Below, piece by piece: positions 15,012 through 20,732 of a DNA stretch of 23,203 bases. Every line of letters begins with the position of its first letter. Position 1 is the stretch's first letter. Origin of the DNA: GWA1-40-21 sp038078215 (lineage in GTDB: Bacteria; Patescibacteriota; Minisyncoccia; Phycocordibacterales; GWA1-40-21); contig JBBUED010000038.1 in NCBI GenBank assembly GCA_038078215.1, positions 1 to 23,203 on the forward strand. Direction: 5' to 3'. A program made the translations under genes and the position numbers. The notes beneath the pieces were generated by a model. The model had not been told where the DNA came from and did not search any database. It worked only from the letters and a program-made list of their open reading frames with translations.

Positions 15012-15040
15012 TTGAATTTTAACTTGATTAGTGCTAGATT
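15012..15040 (+). promoter_or_regulatory. Predicted internal promoter before L29
   Basis: TTGAAT (15012-15017), exactly 17 bp, TAGATT (15035-15040) with an extended TGC in front. It gives a leader of about 12 nt for L29. The motif sits in the only long hairpin-free gap of this stretch. Confidence 0.5.
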
Positions 15041-15058
15041 ACGAACTGCGATAAAAAA

Positions 15059-15247
15059 ATGTCAGAATATAAAAATAAAACAGAAAAGGAAATAATCGGG
15101 CTTCTGAACGACAAAAGAGAAGCTTTGAGAAATTATCGCTTCGCGATTTCAGGCAGTAAGACGCGTAATGTGAGAGAAGGCAGAAACACGAGAAAAGAAA
15201 TCGCTCGTCTTATGACGGAGCTTTCGGGCAGGAAAGGGAATAGTTGA
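15059..15247 (+). CDS. rpmC: 50S ribosomal protein L29 (uL29)
   Basis: L29 is a small two-helix protein near the exit tunnel beside L23. The 62-aa protein fits: a first helix with KTEKEIIGLLNDKREALRNYRF and a second with NTRKEIARLMTELSGRK. The conserved order L16-L29-S17 supports the call, which would be hard from such a short sequence alone. A TAGCTTN hairpin follows. Confidence 0.92.
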   Translation: MSEYKNKTEKEIIGLLNDKREALRNYRFAISGSKTRNVREGRNTRKEIARLMTELSGRKGNS

Positions 15248-15254
15248 CAGAAAA

Positions 15255-15342
15255 GTAGCTGTTTAGCTTGTAGCTTTTTAGGGAAGAAAAAATCAAGACA
15301 AAATCTTCCTAAAAAGCTAAGAAGCTACAAGCTAATAAGCTA
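15255..15342. repeat. TAGCTTN modular hairpin, copy 3 (L29-S17 gap)
   Basis: Left arm 15255-15287 (33 nt, first unit TAGCTGTT) and right arm 15304-15342 (39 nt, begins TCTTCCTAAAAAGCT). Linker bases differ from the other copies on each arm, but the AGCT cores are kept. It ends seven bases before the S17 start. Confidence 0.85.
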
Positions 15343-15349
15343 AAAACAT

Positions 15350-15622
15350 ATGAAAAAAGAGAACGAACAGAAAAATATCGCCATTCCGAAGAAAACCAAG
15401 ATTCTTTCAGGGAAAGTCGTGTCAGACAAAATGAAAGACACCATTGTCGTTCTTATTGACAGTTATAAAAAGCATCCTATATACGGCAAATACATAAAAA
15501 GACAAAAAAAATTCAAAGCGCATGATGCCGGCAACAAACACAAAATCGGCGATGTTGTCAGTATTAGAGAGACGAGGCCGATATCAAAGGATAAGCATTT
15601 TGAAGTAATCAGCAAAGCATAG
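15350..15622 (+). CDS. rpsQ: 30S ribosomal protein S17
   Basis: S17 is an OB-fold primary 16S rRNA-binding protein. The 90-aa protein has LSGKVVSDKMKDTIVVLIDSY, HPIYGKYIKRQKKFKAHD, and HKIGDVVSIRETRPISKDKHF, all standard. The first 15 residues are a polar, basic extension. It is followed by a 39-bp AT-rich gap before L14. Confidence 0.96.
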   Translation: MKKENEQKNIAIPKKTKILSGKVVSDKMKDTIVVLIDSYKKHPIYGKYIKRQKKFKAHDAGNKHKIGDVVSIRETRPISKDKHFEVISKA

Positions 15623-15661
15623 CAATGTTAAAAAATTTTAGGTTCTAGATTTTTAAATTTT

Positions 15662-16033
15662 ATGATTCAACCAAGATCCATAGTAAATATAACGGATAAT
15701 TCCGGCGGCAAAATCGGCAGGATTTTCAAGGTGCTCGGCAGTTCCAAGAAGCGCTACGCGAGAATAGGGGACATCGTGGTTTTGTCGGTCCAGAAAGCCG
15801 AGCCGAGGAAAGCCATAAAAAAGAAAGATGTCCTTCAAGCGGTGGTGGTGAGACAGAGAAGTCCGTTCAGGCGCAAAGACGGCTCTTATATAAGGTTTGA
15901 CGAAAACGCCGTTGTTATAGTGGAGAAGGGCAAACAGGACCCTATCGCCGGAAGAGTTTTCGGACCTATTCCAAGAGAAATGGCGGAATTGGGGTATCAA
16001 AAAATAGCCTCTCTCTCGCCTGAAATAGTTTAA
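15662..16033 (+). CDS. rplN: 50S ribosomal protein L14
   Basis: L14 sits at the subunit interface (bridge B8) and is the dock for the silencing factor RsfS. The 123-aa protein has MIQPRSIVNITDNSGGKIG, the RYARIGDIVVLSVQ strand, KKKDVLQAVVVRQRSP, YIRFDENAVVIVE and GRVFGPIPREMAELGYQKIASLSPEIV. Length is canonical. It is followed by L24 after six bases. Confidence 0.97.
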   Translation: MIQPRSIVNITDNSGGKIGRIFKVLGSSKKRYARIGDIVVLSVQKAEPRKAIKKKDVLQAVVVRQRSPFRRKDGSYIRFDENAVVIVEKGKQDPIAGRVFGPIPREMAELGYQKIASLSPEIV

Positions 16034-16039
16034 ACTTTT

Positions 16040-16354
16040 ATGAAAATGAAAATAAAGAAAAATGATAATGTGGTAGTGATTGCCGGCAAAGACAAAGGTA
16101 AAACCGGGAAAGTGATTAAAGCTTTGCCCGAGAGAGATATGATTATAATCGCCGGAATCAATATGAAGAAGAAACATCAGCGACCGCAGAAAAGCGGCCA
16201 GAAAGGACAGATAATTGAGAAAACTTTGCCCATTCATGTTTCAAACGCGATGATTATAGACCCGTCAACCGGCAAAAGGTCTCGCGTCGGAATGAAAATG
16301 GTCGGCGACAAATATATTCGCGTAAGCAAGAAGAGCGGGAAGGAGATTAGTTGA
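16040..16354 (+). CDS. rplX: 50S ribosomal protein L24
   Basis: L24 is an assembly initiator with a KOW motif. The KOW segment (VVVIAGKDKGKTGKVIKALPE) is at residues 9-29, followed by INMKKKHQRPQKSGQKGQIIEKTLPIHVSNAMIID, typical for the family; 104 aa is normal. ATG 16040 and ATG 16046 are both possible starts two codons apart. A TAGCTTN hairpin separates it from L5. It ends with TGA. Confidence 0.96.
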   Translation: MKMKIKKNDNVVVIAGKDKGKTGKVIKALPERDMIIIAGINMKKKHQRPQKSGQKGQIIEKTLPIHVSNAMIIDPSTGKRSRVGMKMVGDKYIRVSKKSGKEIS

Positions 16355-16361
16355 GAAGGAA

Positions 16362-16449
16362 GTAGCTTTTTAGCTTGTAGCTTGTTAGGGAAGAGAAAGA
16401 CTTAAGAAAATCTTCCTAAAAAGCTAAGAAGCTACGAGCTAAAAAGCTA
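16362..16449. repeat. TAGCTTN modular hairpin, copy 4 (L24-L5 gap)
   Basis: Left arm 16362-16394 (33 nt; units TAGCTTTT, TAGCTTG, TAGCTTGT) and right arm 16411-16449 (39 nt; one unit reads CGAGCTA). It ends nine bases before the L5 start. Confidence 0.85.
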
Positions 16450-16458
16450 ATAAAATAT

Positions 16459-16992
16459 ATGAAAGTAAAAGAAAAACAAAATAAAACATTTGAAAGCCTT
16501 AGCAAAAAATTCGGCTATGTCAATAAAATGGAAGCGCCTAAAATTGAAAAAGTGGTTGTAAACATTGGCATAGGCTCTCTTAAAGACAAAAAGAAAATTG
16601 AAATGATTAGCGACCGACTTCAGAAAATCACTGGACAGAAGCCGGCGATCAGAGAATCCAAAAAATCAATCGCCGCTTTCAGAGTAAGGGAAGGCGACCC
16701 CGTTGGCTTTCAAGTTACGCTTCGCGGCAAGCGGATGTTTGACTTTATGGACAAGCTTATTAATATCGCTCTGCCAAGAGCCAGGGACTTTAGAGGTTTG
16801 TCCAGAAAATCAGTGGACGATATGGGGAATTACTCCATAGGGCTCAAGGAACATGTCATATTTCCGGAAACCGCGGATGAAGATATTAAGGATGTTTTCG
16901 GTATGGCGATTACTATTGTCACTACAGCCGACAACAAAGAAGAAGCGACGGCATTTTTGGAATACATCGGCTTGCCTCTTAAGAAAGAATAA
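16459..16992 (+). CDS. rplE: 50S ribosomal protein L5
   Basis: L5 binds 5S rRNA and contacts P-site tRNA. The 177-aa protein has the core MEAPKIEKVVVNIGIGSLKD, LQKITGQKPAIRESKKSIAAFRVREGDPVGFQVTLRG, and ARDFRGLSRKSVDDMGNYSIGLKEHVIFPE, ending with the GMAITIVTTADNKEEATAFLEYIGLPL segment. Length is normal. The usual next gene, rpsN, lies 4.7 kb away because of the second cargo island. Confidence 0.97.
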   Translation: MKVKEKQNKTFESLSKKFGYVNKMEAPKIEKVVVNIGIGSLKDKKKIEMISDRLQKITGQKPAIRESKKSIAAFRVREGDPVGFQVTLRGKRMFDFMDKLINIALPRARDFRGLSRKSVDDMGNYSIGLKEHVIFPETADEDIKDVFGMAITIVTTADNKEEATAFLEYIGLPLKKE

Positions 16993-17003
16993 AGAACCGC
17001 TCC

Positions 17004-17094
17004 GATTATCTTTCGCAAAACGCGTATAATTTTCTGCTGAAAATTTACTATGCTCGCGCCAGCCGCGCTCCGCAATGTTTTACGAAAGATAATC
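17004..17094. repeat. Long inverted repeat after L5
   Basis: GATTATCTTTCGCAAAAC (17004-17021) pairs with GTTTTACGAAAGATAATC (17077-17094), 17 of 18 positions, around a 55-nt loop that holds further short inverted repeats. It marks the left boundary of the second island. Most of 16993-17309 has no other assignable feature apart from the mini-ORF at 17240. Confidence 0.6.
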
Positions 17095-17239
17095 CTCGCT
17101 CTGGCTGGAAAATGTAAAACCAAAGCTGGACATTTTTGTGATTTTAGCCTATTTTATATGAAGTTGAAGTATTTTTTCTGGAAAGGAAAATGTTTTTCCA
17201 AAAAGTTCTTTAAATATTTTTAGGAGAGGGGCTATATTT

Positions 17240-17275
17240 ATGAAAGATGAAAAGTACATTTTTCCCCATACTTAA
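17240..17275 (+). CDS. Possible 11-residue leader peptide
   Basis: An ATG at 17240 opens an 11-codon frame (MKDEKYIFPHT, stop TAA). It is preceded by AGGAG/GAGGGG (17222-17231) eight bases before the ATG, a rare good Shine-Dalgarno in this window. It lies just upstream of the next small gene. It could be a leader peptide or chance. Confidence 0.3.
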   Translation: MKDEKYIFPHT

Positions 17276-17318
17276 TCACTAATCCGTCTTTTTCATTAAA
17301 ATTGGGAGGATGAATCTA

Positions 17319-17576
17319 ATGCAGATATTTGGAGGTGTCATTGAAAATTTAATTTATAGAAAAGGGCTTCCTTGCATGGTTTTGTCTCTTGGAGCAGACA
17401 AATTCAATGTCTACTTAAATCCGCGGATAAAGCCTGAAGTCAATGAGCCATTGGGAAAAGAATTCCTCTTGATTGAAGGCGAGTTTTTACCGCAGGATGG
17501 AAATACATTTTCCCCGACTCTCATAGTTGAATGGAATGAAAATGGCTTCATTGAACATCAATTACAGTTTGATTGA
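17319..17576 (+). CDS. Small protein of unknown function (85 aa)
   Basis: I do not recognise a family. The protein is soluble, 85 aa, beta-rich in appearance (IENLIYRKGLPCMVLSLG, FNVYLNPRIK, EFLLIEGEFLP, FSPTLIVEWNENGFIEHQLQF), perhaps a small barrel. GGGAGG (17304-17309) sits nine bases before ATG 17319, which is why I prefer it to ATG 17310, which touches the motif. This strong Shine-Dalgarno and the strong terminator right after it (17589) make it a self-contained one-gene unit, unlike its neighbours. It may be highly expressed. Origin by transfer is possible. Confidence 0.65.
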   Translation: MQIFGGVIENLIYRKGLPCMVLSLGADKFNVYLNPRIKPEVNEPLGKEFLLIEGEFLPQDGNTFSPTLIVEWNENGFIEHQLQFD

Positions 17577-17588
17577 TTTCATGGTTTT

Positions 17589-17640
17589 AAGGCAGTTTGT
17601 CTGTCGTTTATTTTAACGATAGACAAACTGCCTTTTGTTT
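17589..17640 (+). terminator. Strong intrinsic terminator
   Basis: A 20-bp stem (17589-17608 with 17615-17634, one G-U pair, 6-nt loop) starts AAGGCAGTTTGTCT and is followed by TTGTTTT. It ends the unit of the 85-aa protein and is the strongest terminator in the window. Confidence 0.9.
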
Positions 17641-17657
17641 TGGCGTAAAACCAAAAA

Positions 17658-17686
17658 TTGACCGCTTGTTTTATTATTGTTAAAAT
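17658..17686 (+). promoter_or_regulatory. Predicted promoter of the two-component operon
   Basis: TTGACC (17658-17663), 17-bp spacer, TAAAAT (17681-17686), right after the strong terminator. The leader to the response regulator is about 150 nt, AT-rich, and holds a nine-codon frame from ATG 17694; I see no other structure in it. Confidence 0.5.
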
Positions 17687-17845
17687 AAAAAGCATGAATA
17701 TCAATTGGAATTATTATATTTAATTGATAATCGCATTAATGTTGAGGTCGATTTAGCGATAGTGTATTTATTAACGACAAAGTATGATAAATTGCTTTAA
17801 GGTTGATATTCTTTAATTGAATATTTTCCAAAAGCGTTTGAATTT

Positions 17846-18217
17846 GTGAGTAAAATATTGATAATTGAAGACGACAATTTTCTTTTGAGCTTGATAGTGG
17901 AGAAGTTCATACAACTTGGCTTTGACGCCGAAGCGGCGTCGGACGGCGAAGAAGGATTGAATAAGATTTTAAACAATAAATACGACTTAGTCCTATTGGA
18001 TATGATCTTGCCCAAGATGGACGGATTCAAAGTTCTTGAAAATGTTAAGAAAAATCAAACCTTGAAAGATTTACCGATAGTCGTCACGTCAAACCTATAC
18101 GACAAAAACGATATTGACAGAGCTGTTTCTTTGGGAGCGGCGGATTACATAATCAAAGCGTATAATTCTCCCGAAAATATCGTTGATAGAGTAAGGGCTT
18201 TTTTACAAAAAAATTAA
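17846..18217 (+). CDS. Single-domain response regulator (REC)
   Basis: A stand-alone CheY-like receiver of 123 aa. The acidic pocket is IIEDDN (D9-D10 region), the phospho-acceptor is D52 in LVLLDMILP, the switch residues are T81/S82 and Y101, and the conserved Lys is K104 in YIIKAY. There is no DNA-binding or enzymatic output domain, so it must act by protein contact or relay. It starts with GTG. It precedes a four-helix membrane protein and a PAS histidine kinase in one operon; the kinase is its likely partner, though the order is from context only. Confidence 0.92.
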   Translation: MSKILIIEDDNFLLSLIVEKFIQLGFDAEAASDGEEGLNKILNNKYDLVLLDMILPKMDGFKVLENVKKNQTLKDLPIVVTSNLYDKNDIDRAVSLGAADYIIKAYNSPENIVDRVRAFLQKN

Positions 18218-18235
18218 AATTAAAAAAATAAAAAT

Positions 18236-18694
18236 ATGAGCAAATTAAAATCAATTGTTATCGGCGTTATTATCCTTGATTTAATTCTGGTCTTTCCGGT
18301 AATGCTTTCTTATCAGAAAGTCGGAGAGTGGTTAAAAGTTCGCGTCGCGCAAGGCGGTTCGCCGGAAGTCTTTGTAACTTTGTTGGTTGAAATTACGCTG
18401 TTAACCGTAACCGCCATAGTTGCTTTCCTCGTATCCAGAATATTTAAAGGCACTCCTTTTCAGGGCGCTCTGTATCTCATAGGATGGGGAGTTCTTTTGT
18501 ACGGAATAGGAGATTCGCATATATTAGCCTGGATGTATACGGGCAAAGAATCAATTTATCCGGCGCTGGGACCCGCGAGTTCTTCAATAGCTCACGCGTT
18601 CGGAGTCGGACTGGGGTTCATCTTGGTCATCATCGGTCTTTATAAGATAGCTTTGGCTCGAAGAAATACGGTTTCCAATGAGCAAATCGGCTAA
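18236..18694 (+). CDS. Four-helix membrane protein of unknown function
   Basis: This 152-aa protein has about four transmembrane segments (near residues 7-25, 46-67, 77-97, 117-138) and short polar loops; HILAWMY and a Ser/Ala/Gly-rich stretch precede the last helix. I do not recognise the family. Its last 17 bases overlap the start of the histidine kinase gene, so translation is probably coupled, and it lies 18 bp after the response regulator. By position it could be a membrane sensor or accessory for the kinase, whose own membrane part is only two helices. That is inference. Confidence 0.75.
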   Translation: MSKLKSIVIGVIILDLILVFPVMLSYQKVGEWLKVRVAQGGSPEVFVTLLVEITLLTVTAIVAFLVSRIFKGTPFQGALYLIGWGVLLYGIGDSHILAWMYTGKESIYPALGPASSSIAHAFGVGLGFILVIIGLYKIALARRNTVSNEQIG

Positions 18695-19955
18695 GACTAA
18701 AATCGGCTGGATTGTTATTGCCATACTGGCATTTATCTTGATAAACGGGGTCTTGTTCCATTTCTACCCCGGAGATTTTTCCGTCTTCGCGTATGTTCTT
18801 TTCTTATTTATACCTCTTGCCGCGGCTATCGTGATAATTTTCACCAAATTCTCGCTTTTATTCATCAAGAACATTGAAGAGGAGAAAGAGGAGAGTTTGT
18901 TGCTTCAAGAAAGACAGAAGGAAATCGTGGAAAATATGGTGGAAGGGCTCGCGGTGCATAATCTGAAGGGGAAAATTCTTACGCTGAACGCCGTCGCGGA
19001 GCGATTTTTTGGAATGAAAACGGCCGATATCATAAGAAAAACATCTGATGAACTCAAAAATTATTCAGACCGGTTCAAAGTTTTATTTCAGGATTTGAAA
19101 GAAGGAGAGACATTTGACTATTCTTTCAGCGATAAAAACGGTCAGGATTTTGATTATCAGATAATCAAAATTACCTTGAACAAGGAGAGGGGAGAAATCT
19201 TGAAAATAATCAGAGATGTCAGCAGGTCCAAATATCTAGACAGGATGAAGACCGAGTATGTTACCATAATGTCCCACAAATTTTTGACTCCGCTCACGAA
19301 TATCAAGTGGTCGGCTGATTTTTTGCTAAACGGAGAAGTTGAGATTAAAAGGAGGGAAGAAAACATAAAAAATATTTTAAATAACGCGGATAAGCTGGTA
19401 AAACTCACCTCGTATCTTCTGAATATCGCGGAGATAGAAGAGGGTCTGTTCGGATACACTTTTGAAAAATTGGACATGAATTCCATTTTGGAAGAAGTCA
19501 TCCAAAATTACTCTGAAGAGAGTCGTCAGAAAGAGGTAAAAGTTATTTATGACGGGCCGAAAGACGGCTTTTGTTTCGTCAAGGGAGACAAGAGCAGGCT
19601 GAACGCGGCGGTCTCCAACTATTTGGATAATGCCATTAAATACACTCTTAAGGGCGGAGAGGTAAAAATTTCTTTGGAGAAGAGCGGAGGCGAGATCAAA
19701 GTAAGCGTGAGAGATAACGGCATTGGAATTTCTCCGGAATCCGTCCAATCTCTTTTTTCAAAATTTTTCAGAGACAAGCGGGCGAAGGAGGTGCATACCG
19801 AAGGTTCGGGCATAGGGCTTTTTATCGTGAAGAATATAATTGAAAGGCACGGCGGAAAGGCGGGCTATTTGGCCGATGGCGGAAAAGGTTCCATTTTTTT
19901 CTTAACCTTGCCTTTATACAGAGAAGAGGGAAATTCCGCCGGCGACTTGAAATAA
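18678..19955 (+). CDS. Membrane-bound PAS sensor histidine kinase
   Basis: The 425-aa kinase has two N-terminal transmembrane helices (about 9-30 and 35-64) with almost no periplasmic loop, a PAS domain (about 78-180), a HisKA dimerisation domain with phospho-acceptor His200 in TIMSHKFLTPLTNIKW, and a HATPase domain: N-box NYLDNAIKY (314-322), G1 DNGIGI (346-351), F-box FSKFF, and G2 GSGIGLFIVK (376-385). With such a short external loop it probably senses within the membrane, in the cytoplasm by PAS, or through the upstream membrane protein it overlaps. The H-box has Lys-Phe after His instead of the more usual Glu-Leu/Phe. Confidence 0.93.
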   Translation: MSKSAKTKIGWIVIAILAFILINGVLFHFYPGDFSVFAYVLFLFIPLAAAIVIIFTKFSLLFIKNIEEEKEESLLLQERQKEIVENMVEGLAVHNLKGKILTLNAVAERFFGMKTADIIRKTSDELKNYSDRFKVLFQDLKEGETFDYSFSDKNGQDFDYQIIKITLNKERGEILKIIRDVSRSKYLDRMKTEYVTIMSHKFLTPLTNIKWSADFLLNGEVEIKRREENIKNILNNADKLVKLTSYLLNIAEIEEGLFGYTFEKLDMNSILEEVIQNYSEESRQKEVKVIYDGPKDGFCFVKGDKSRLNAAVSNYLDNAIKYTLKGGEVKISLEKSGGEIKVSVRDNGIGISPESVQSLFSKFFRDKRAKEVHTEGSGIGLFIVKNIIERHGGKAGYLADGGKGSIFFLTLPLYREEGNSAGDLK

Positions 19956-19989
19956 AATCAAATAATTGAGATATTGTGAGCATGGACTT

Positions 19990-20031
19990 GTGTTTAATCG
20001 CGACTCATCTTGACGAGACGCGATTTGACAC
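19990..20031. repeat. Hairpin just upstream of the split tRNA
   Basis: AATCGCG/CGCGATT (19996-20002, 20019-20025) is extended by outer GTGT/ACAC and inner CTC/GAG pairs. There is no T-run. It lies 12 bp before the split tRNA-Ala gene and could end the kinase operon or be a processing site. Confidence 0.55.
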
Positions 20032-20085
20032 AGTGTCCTAACGGGCCTGTAGTCTAGTGGCACGACGCGTCATTCGTCCCGATAA

Positions 20086-20344
20086 ATGAATTTAAAGAAT
20101 TTTTTTACATATATATTAGAATCAACAATCAATTCTTCATACTATATTGGAAGTTGCCAAGATGTGCATGTACGCTTGAAACAGCATAACTGTGGTATGG
20201 TTGAAGTCAACAAAACGTTATTTGCCGTGGATACTGGTTTACTGTGAGAAATTTGATAACATAAGCGAAGCTCGAAAACGTGAGTTTCAGATTAAATCAT
20301 GGAAAAGTCGCAGCGCAATAAGGAAGTTAGTAAAAAAATTATAA
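20086..20344 (+). pseudogene. GIY-YIG endonuclease, frameshifted
   Basis: Frame 1 from ATG 20086 gives FTYILESTINSSYYIGSC (the GIY-YIG motif form) and the catalytic Arg segment VRLKQHN, then goes out of frame near 20212-20215 and stops at 20245. The next frame continues exactly where homologues do: KRYLPWILVYCEKF, then SEARKREFQIKSWKSRSAI, with the catalytic Glu in REFQIK, ending TAA 20342-20344. Joined by one fewer A in the run of four at 20212-20215, it is about 85 aa, the usual size of mini GIY-YIG proteins (single-strand endonuclease-type). It may be a pseudogene, a sequencing error or a slippery frameshift. It starts two bases after the insert's 5' terminal repeat. Confidence 0.78.
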
Positions 20345-20377
20345 TTCAATTTATCGAGGATCCGCGATAGTTTTGGT

Positions 20378-20451
20378 GGGCCCATAGTAAAACGGCATTA
20401 CGCGGCATTCGCATTGCCGAGGTTCGGGTTCAATTCCCGATGGGTCCACCA
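20378..20451 (+). tRNA. tRNA-Ala(CGC), complete, inside the insert
   Basis: Acceptor GGGCCCA/TGGGTCC (20378-20384, 20441-20447) with the G3-U70 alanine pair; D-arm GTAA/TTAC; anticodon stem CGGCA/TGCCG; loop TTCGCAT with anticodon CGC (20410-20412); T-arm TCGGG/CCCGA; encoded CCA at 20449-20451. The acceptor stem is prolonged by 12 more pairs between flanks GATAGTTTTGGT (20366-20377) and ACCAAAGCTATC (20448-20459), which is unusual and would need processing. The anticodon is the same as in the interrupted host tRNA. Confidence 0.85.
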
Positions 20452-20503
20452 AAGCTATCGGGACATTGACGAAGCGGGGGTTCGACTCCCCCCAGGTCCA
20501 CCA

Positions 20504-20690
20504 ATTCAGATTTGCCGAAGAAGTTACCTCGGGGCTTCGCCCCTCGGCATTGGTTTCCGCCAAGAAATTCCAGGAGGTTTTGAATTCCGCCAAAAGAGTT
20601 CCCACCGCTACGCGGCGGTTCGAGCCGAGAAGAGGTGGGACCACGCGGAGCATATTCGCGGAGAGGGGCAAAAATACCAAAGTTATTTTT
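20504..20690. other. Structured non-coding stretch after the tRNA-Ala locus
   Basis: Several hairpins lie in a row: GGGGC/GCCCC (20531-20543), CCCACC (20601-20606) with GGTGGG (20634-20639) enclosing CCGC-TAC-GCGG, and CGCGGAG-type repeats around 20643-20663. A GGTTCGAGCC segment (20617-20626) resembles a T-arm. It could be a decayed tRNA-rich element or a small RNA. I cannot name it. Confidence 0.4.
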
Positions 20691-20691
20691 A

Positions 20692-20720
20692 TTGTTTTGC
20701 TTTGGTTATACGGATATAAT
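20692..20720 (+). promoter_or_regulatory. Predicted promoter of the PAP2 gene
   Basis: TTGTTT (20692-20697), 17 bp, perfect TATAAT (20715-20720). The start site would be near 20727, leaving about six nucleotides before ATG 20733: an almost leaderless transcript. Confidence 0.65.
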
Positions 20721-20732
20721 AGTTGCAAAGAT

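Larger units (their letters stand above)
20077..20463 (+). mobile_element. Insert in tRNA-Ala: GIY-YIG gene plus a second tRNA-Ala
   Basis: The insert begins TCCCGATA (20077-20084) and ends TATCGGGA (20456-20463), exact reverse complements, so its ends can form a stem stacked on the anticodon stem of the host tRNA. It carries a GIY-YIG reading frame (20086-20344) and a complete tRNA-Ala(CGC) (20378-20451). With about 50 bp left over it has no room for a group I catalytic core. It may be an endonuclease-driven element or an unusual tRNA intron. Confidence 0.7.
20043..20503 (+). tRNA. tRNA-Ala(CGC) gene interrupted in the anticodon loop
   Basis: The 5' part (20043-20076) and 3' part (20464-20503) make one tRNA: acceptor GGGCCTG (20043-20049) with CAGGTCC (20493-20499), D-arm 20052-20066, anticodon stem CGTCA (20068-20072) with TGACG (20467-20471), T-arm 20476-20492, encoded CCA (20501-20503). 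Joining TTCG to CAT gives loop TTCGCAT, anticodon CGC. The acceptor has the G3-U70 pair that marks alanine tRNAs. A 387-bp insert lies between positions 35 and 36. Whether the tRNA is spliced or dead is not known; the exact paired stems suggest it has not decayed. Confidence 0.8.

Noticed and set aside
15653..16237. 194-residue open frame on the minus strand across L14/L24
   Set aside because: Antisense to two certain ribosomal genes; composition is a mirror of them; no start context or recognisable domain.
20077..20463. Group I or group II self-splicing intron in the tRNA
   Set aside because: After subtracting the GIY-YIG frame and the inner tRNA only about 50 bp remain, too few for a catalytic core, and I saw no obvious P7-like or domain V-like element. 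A covariance search would settle it.
20351..20728. 125-residue minus-strand frame and 101-residue plus-strand frame over the tRNA region
   Set aside because: They read through the tRNA-Ala genes and hairpins; the peptides are translations of tRNA sequence.
20466..20732. Upstream extension of the PAP2 frame by 89 codons
   Set aside because: It starts inside the outer tRNA 3' half and crosses the promoter at 20692-20720; ATG 20733 fits the family.
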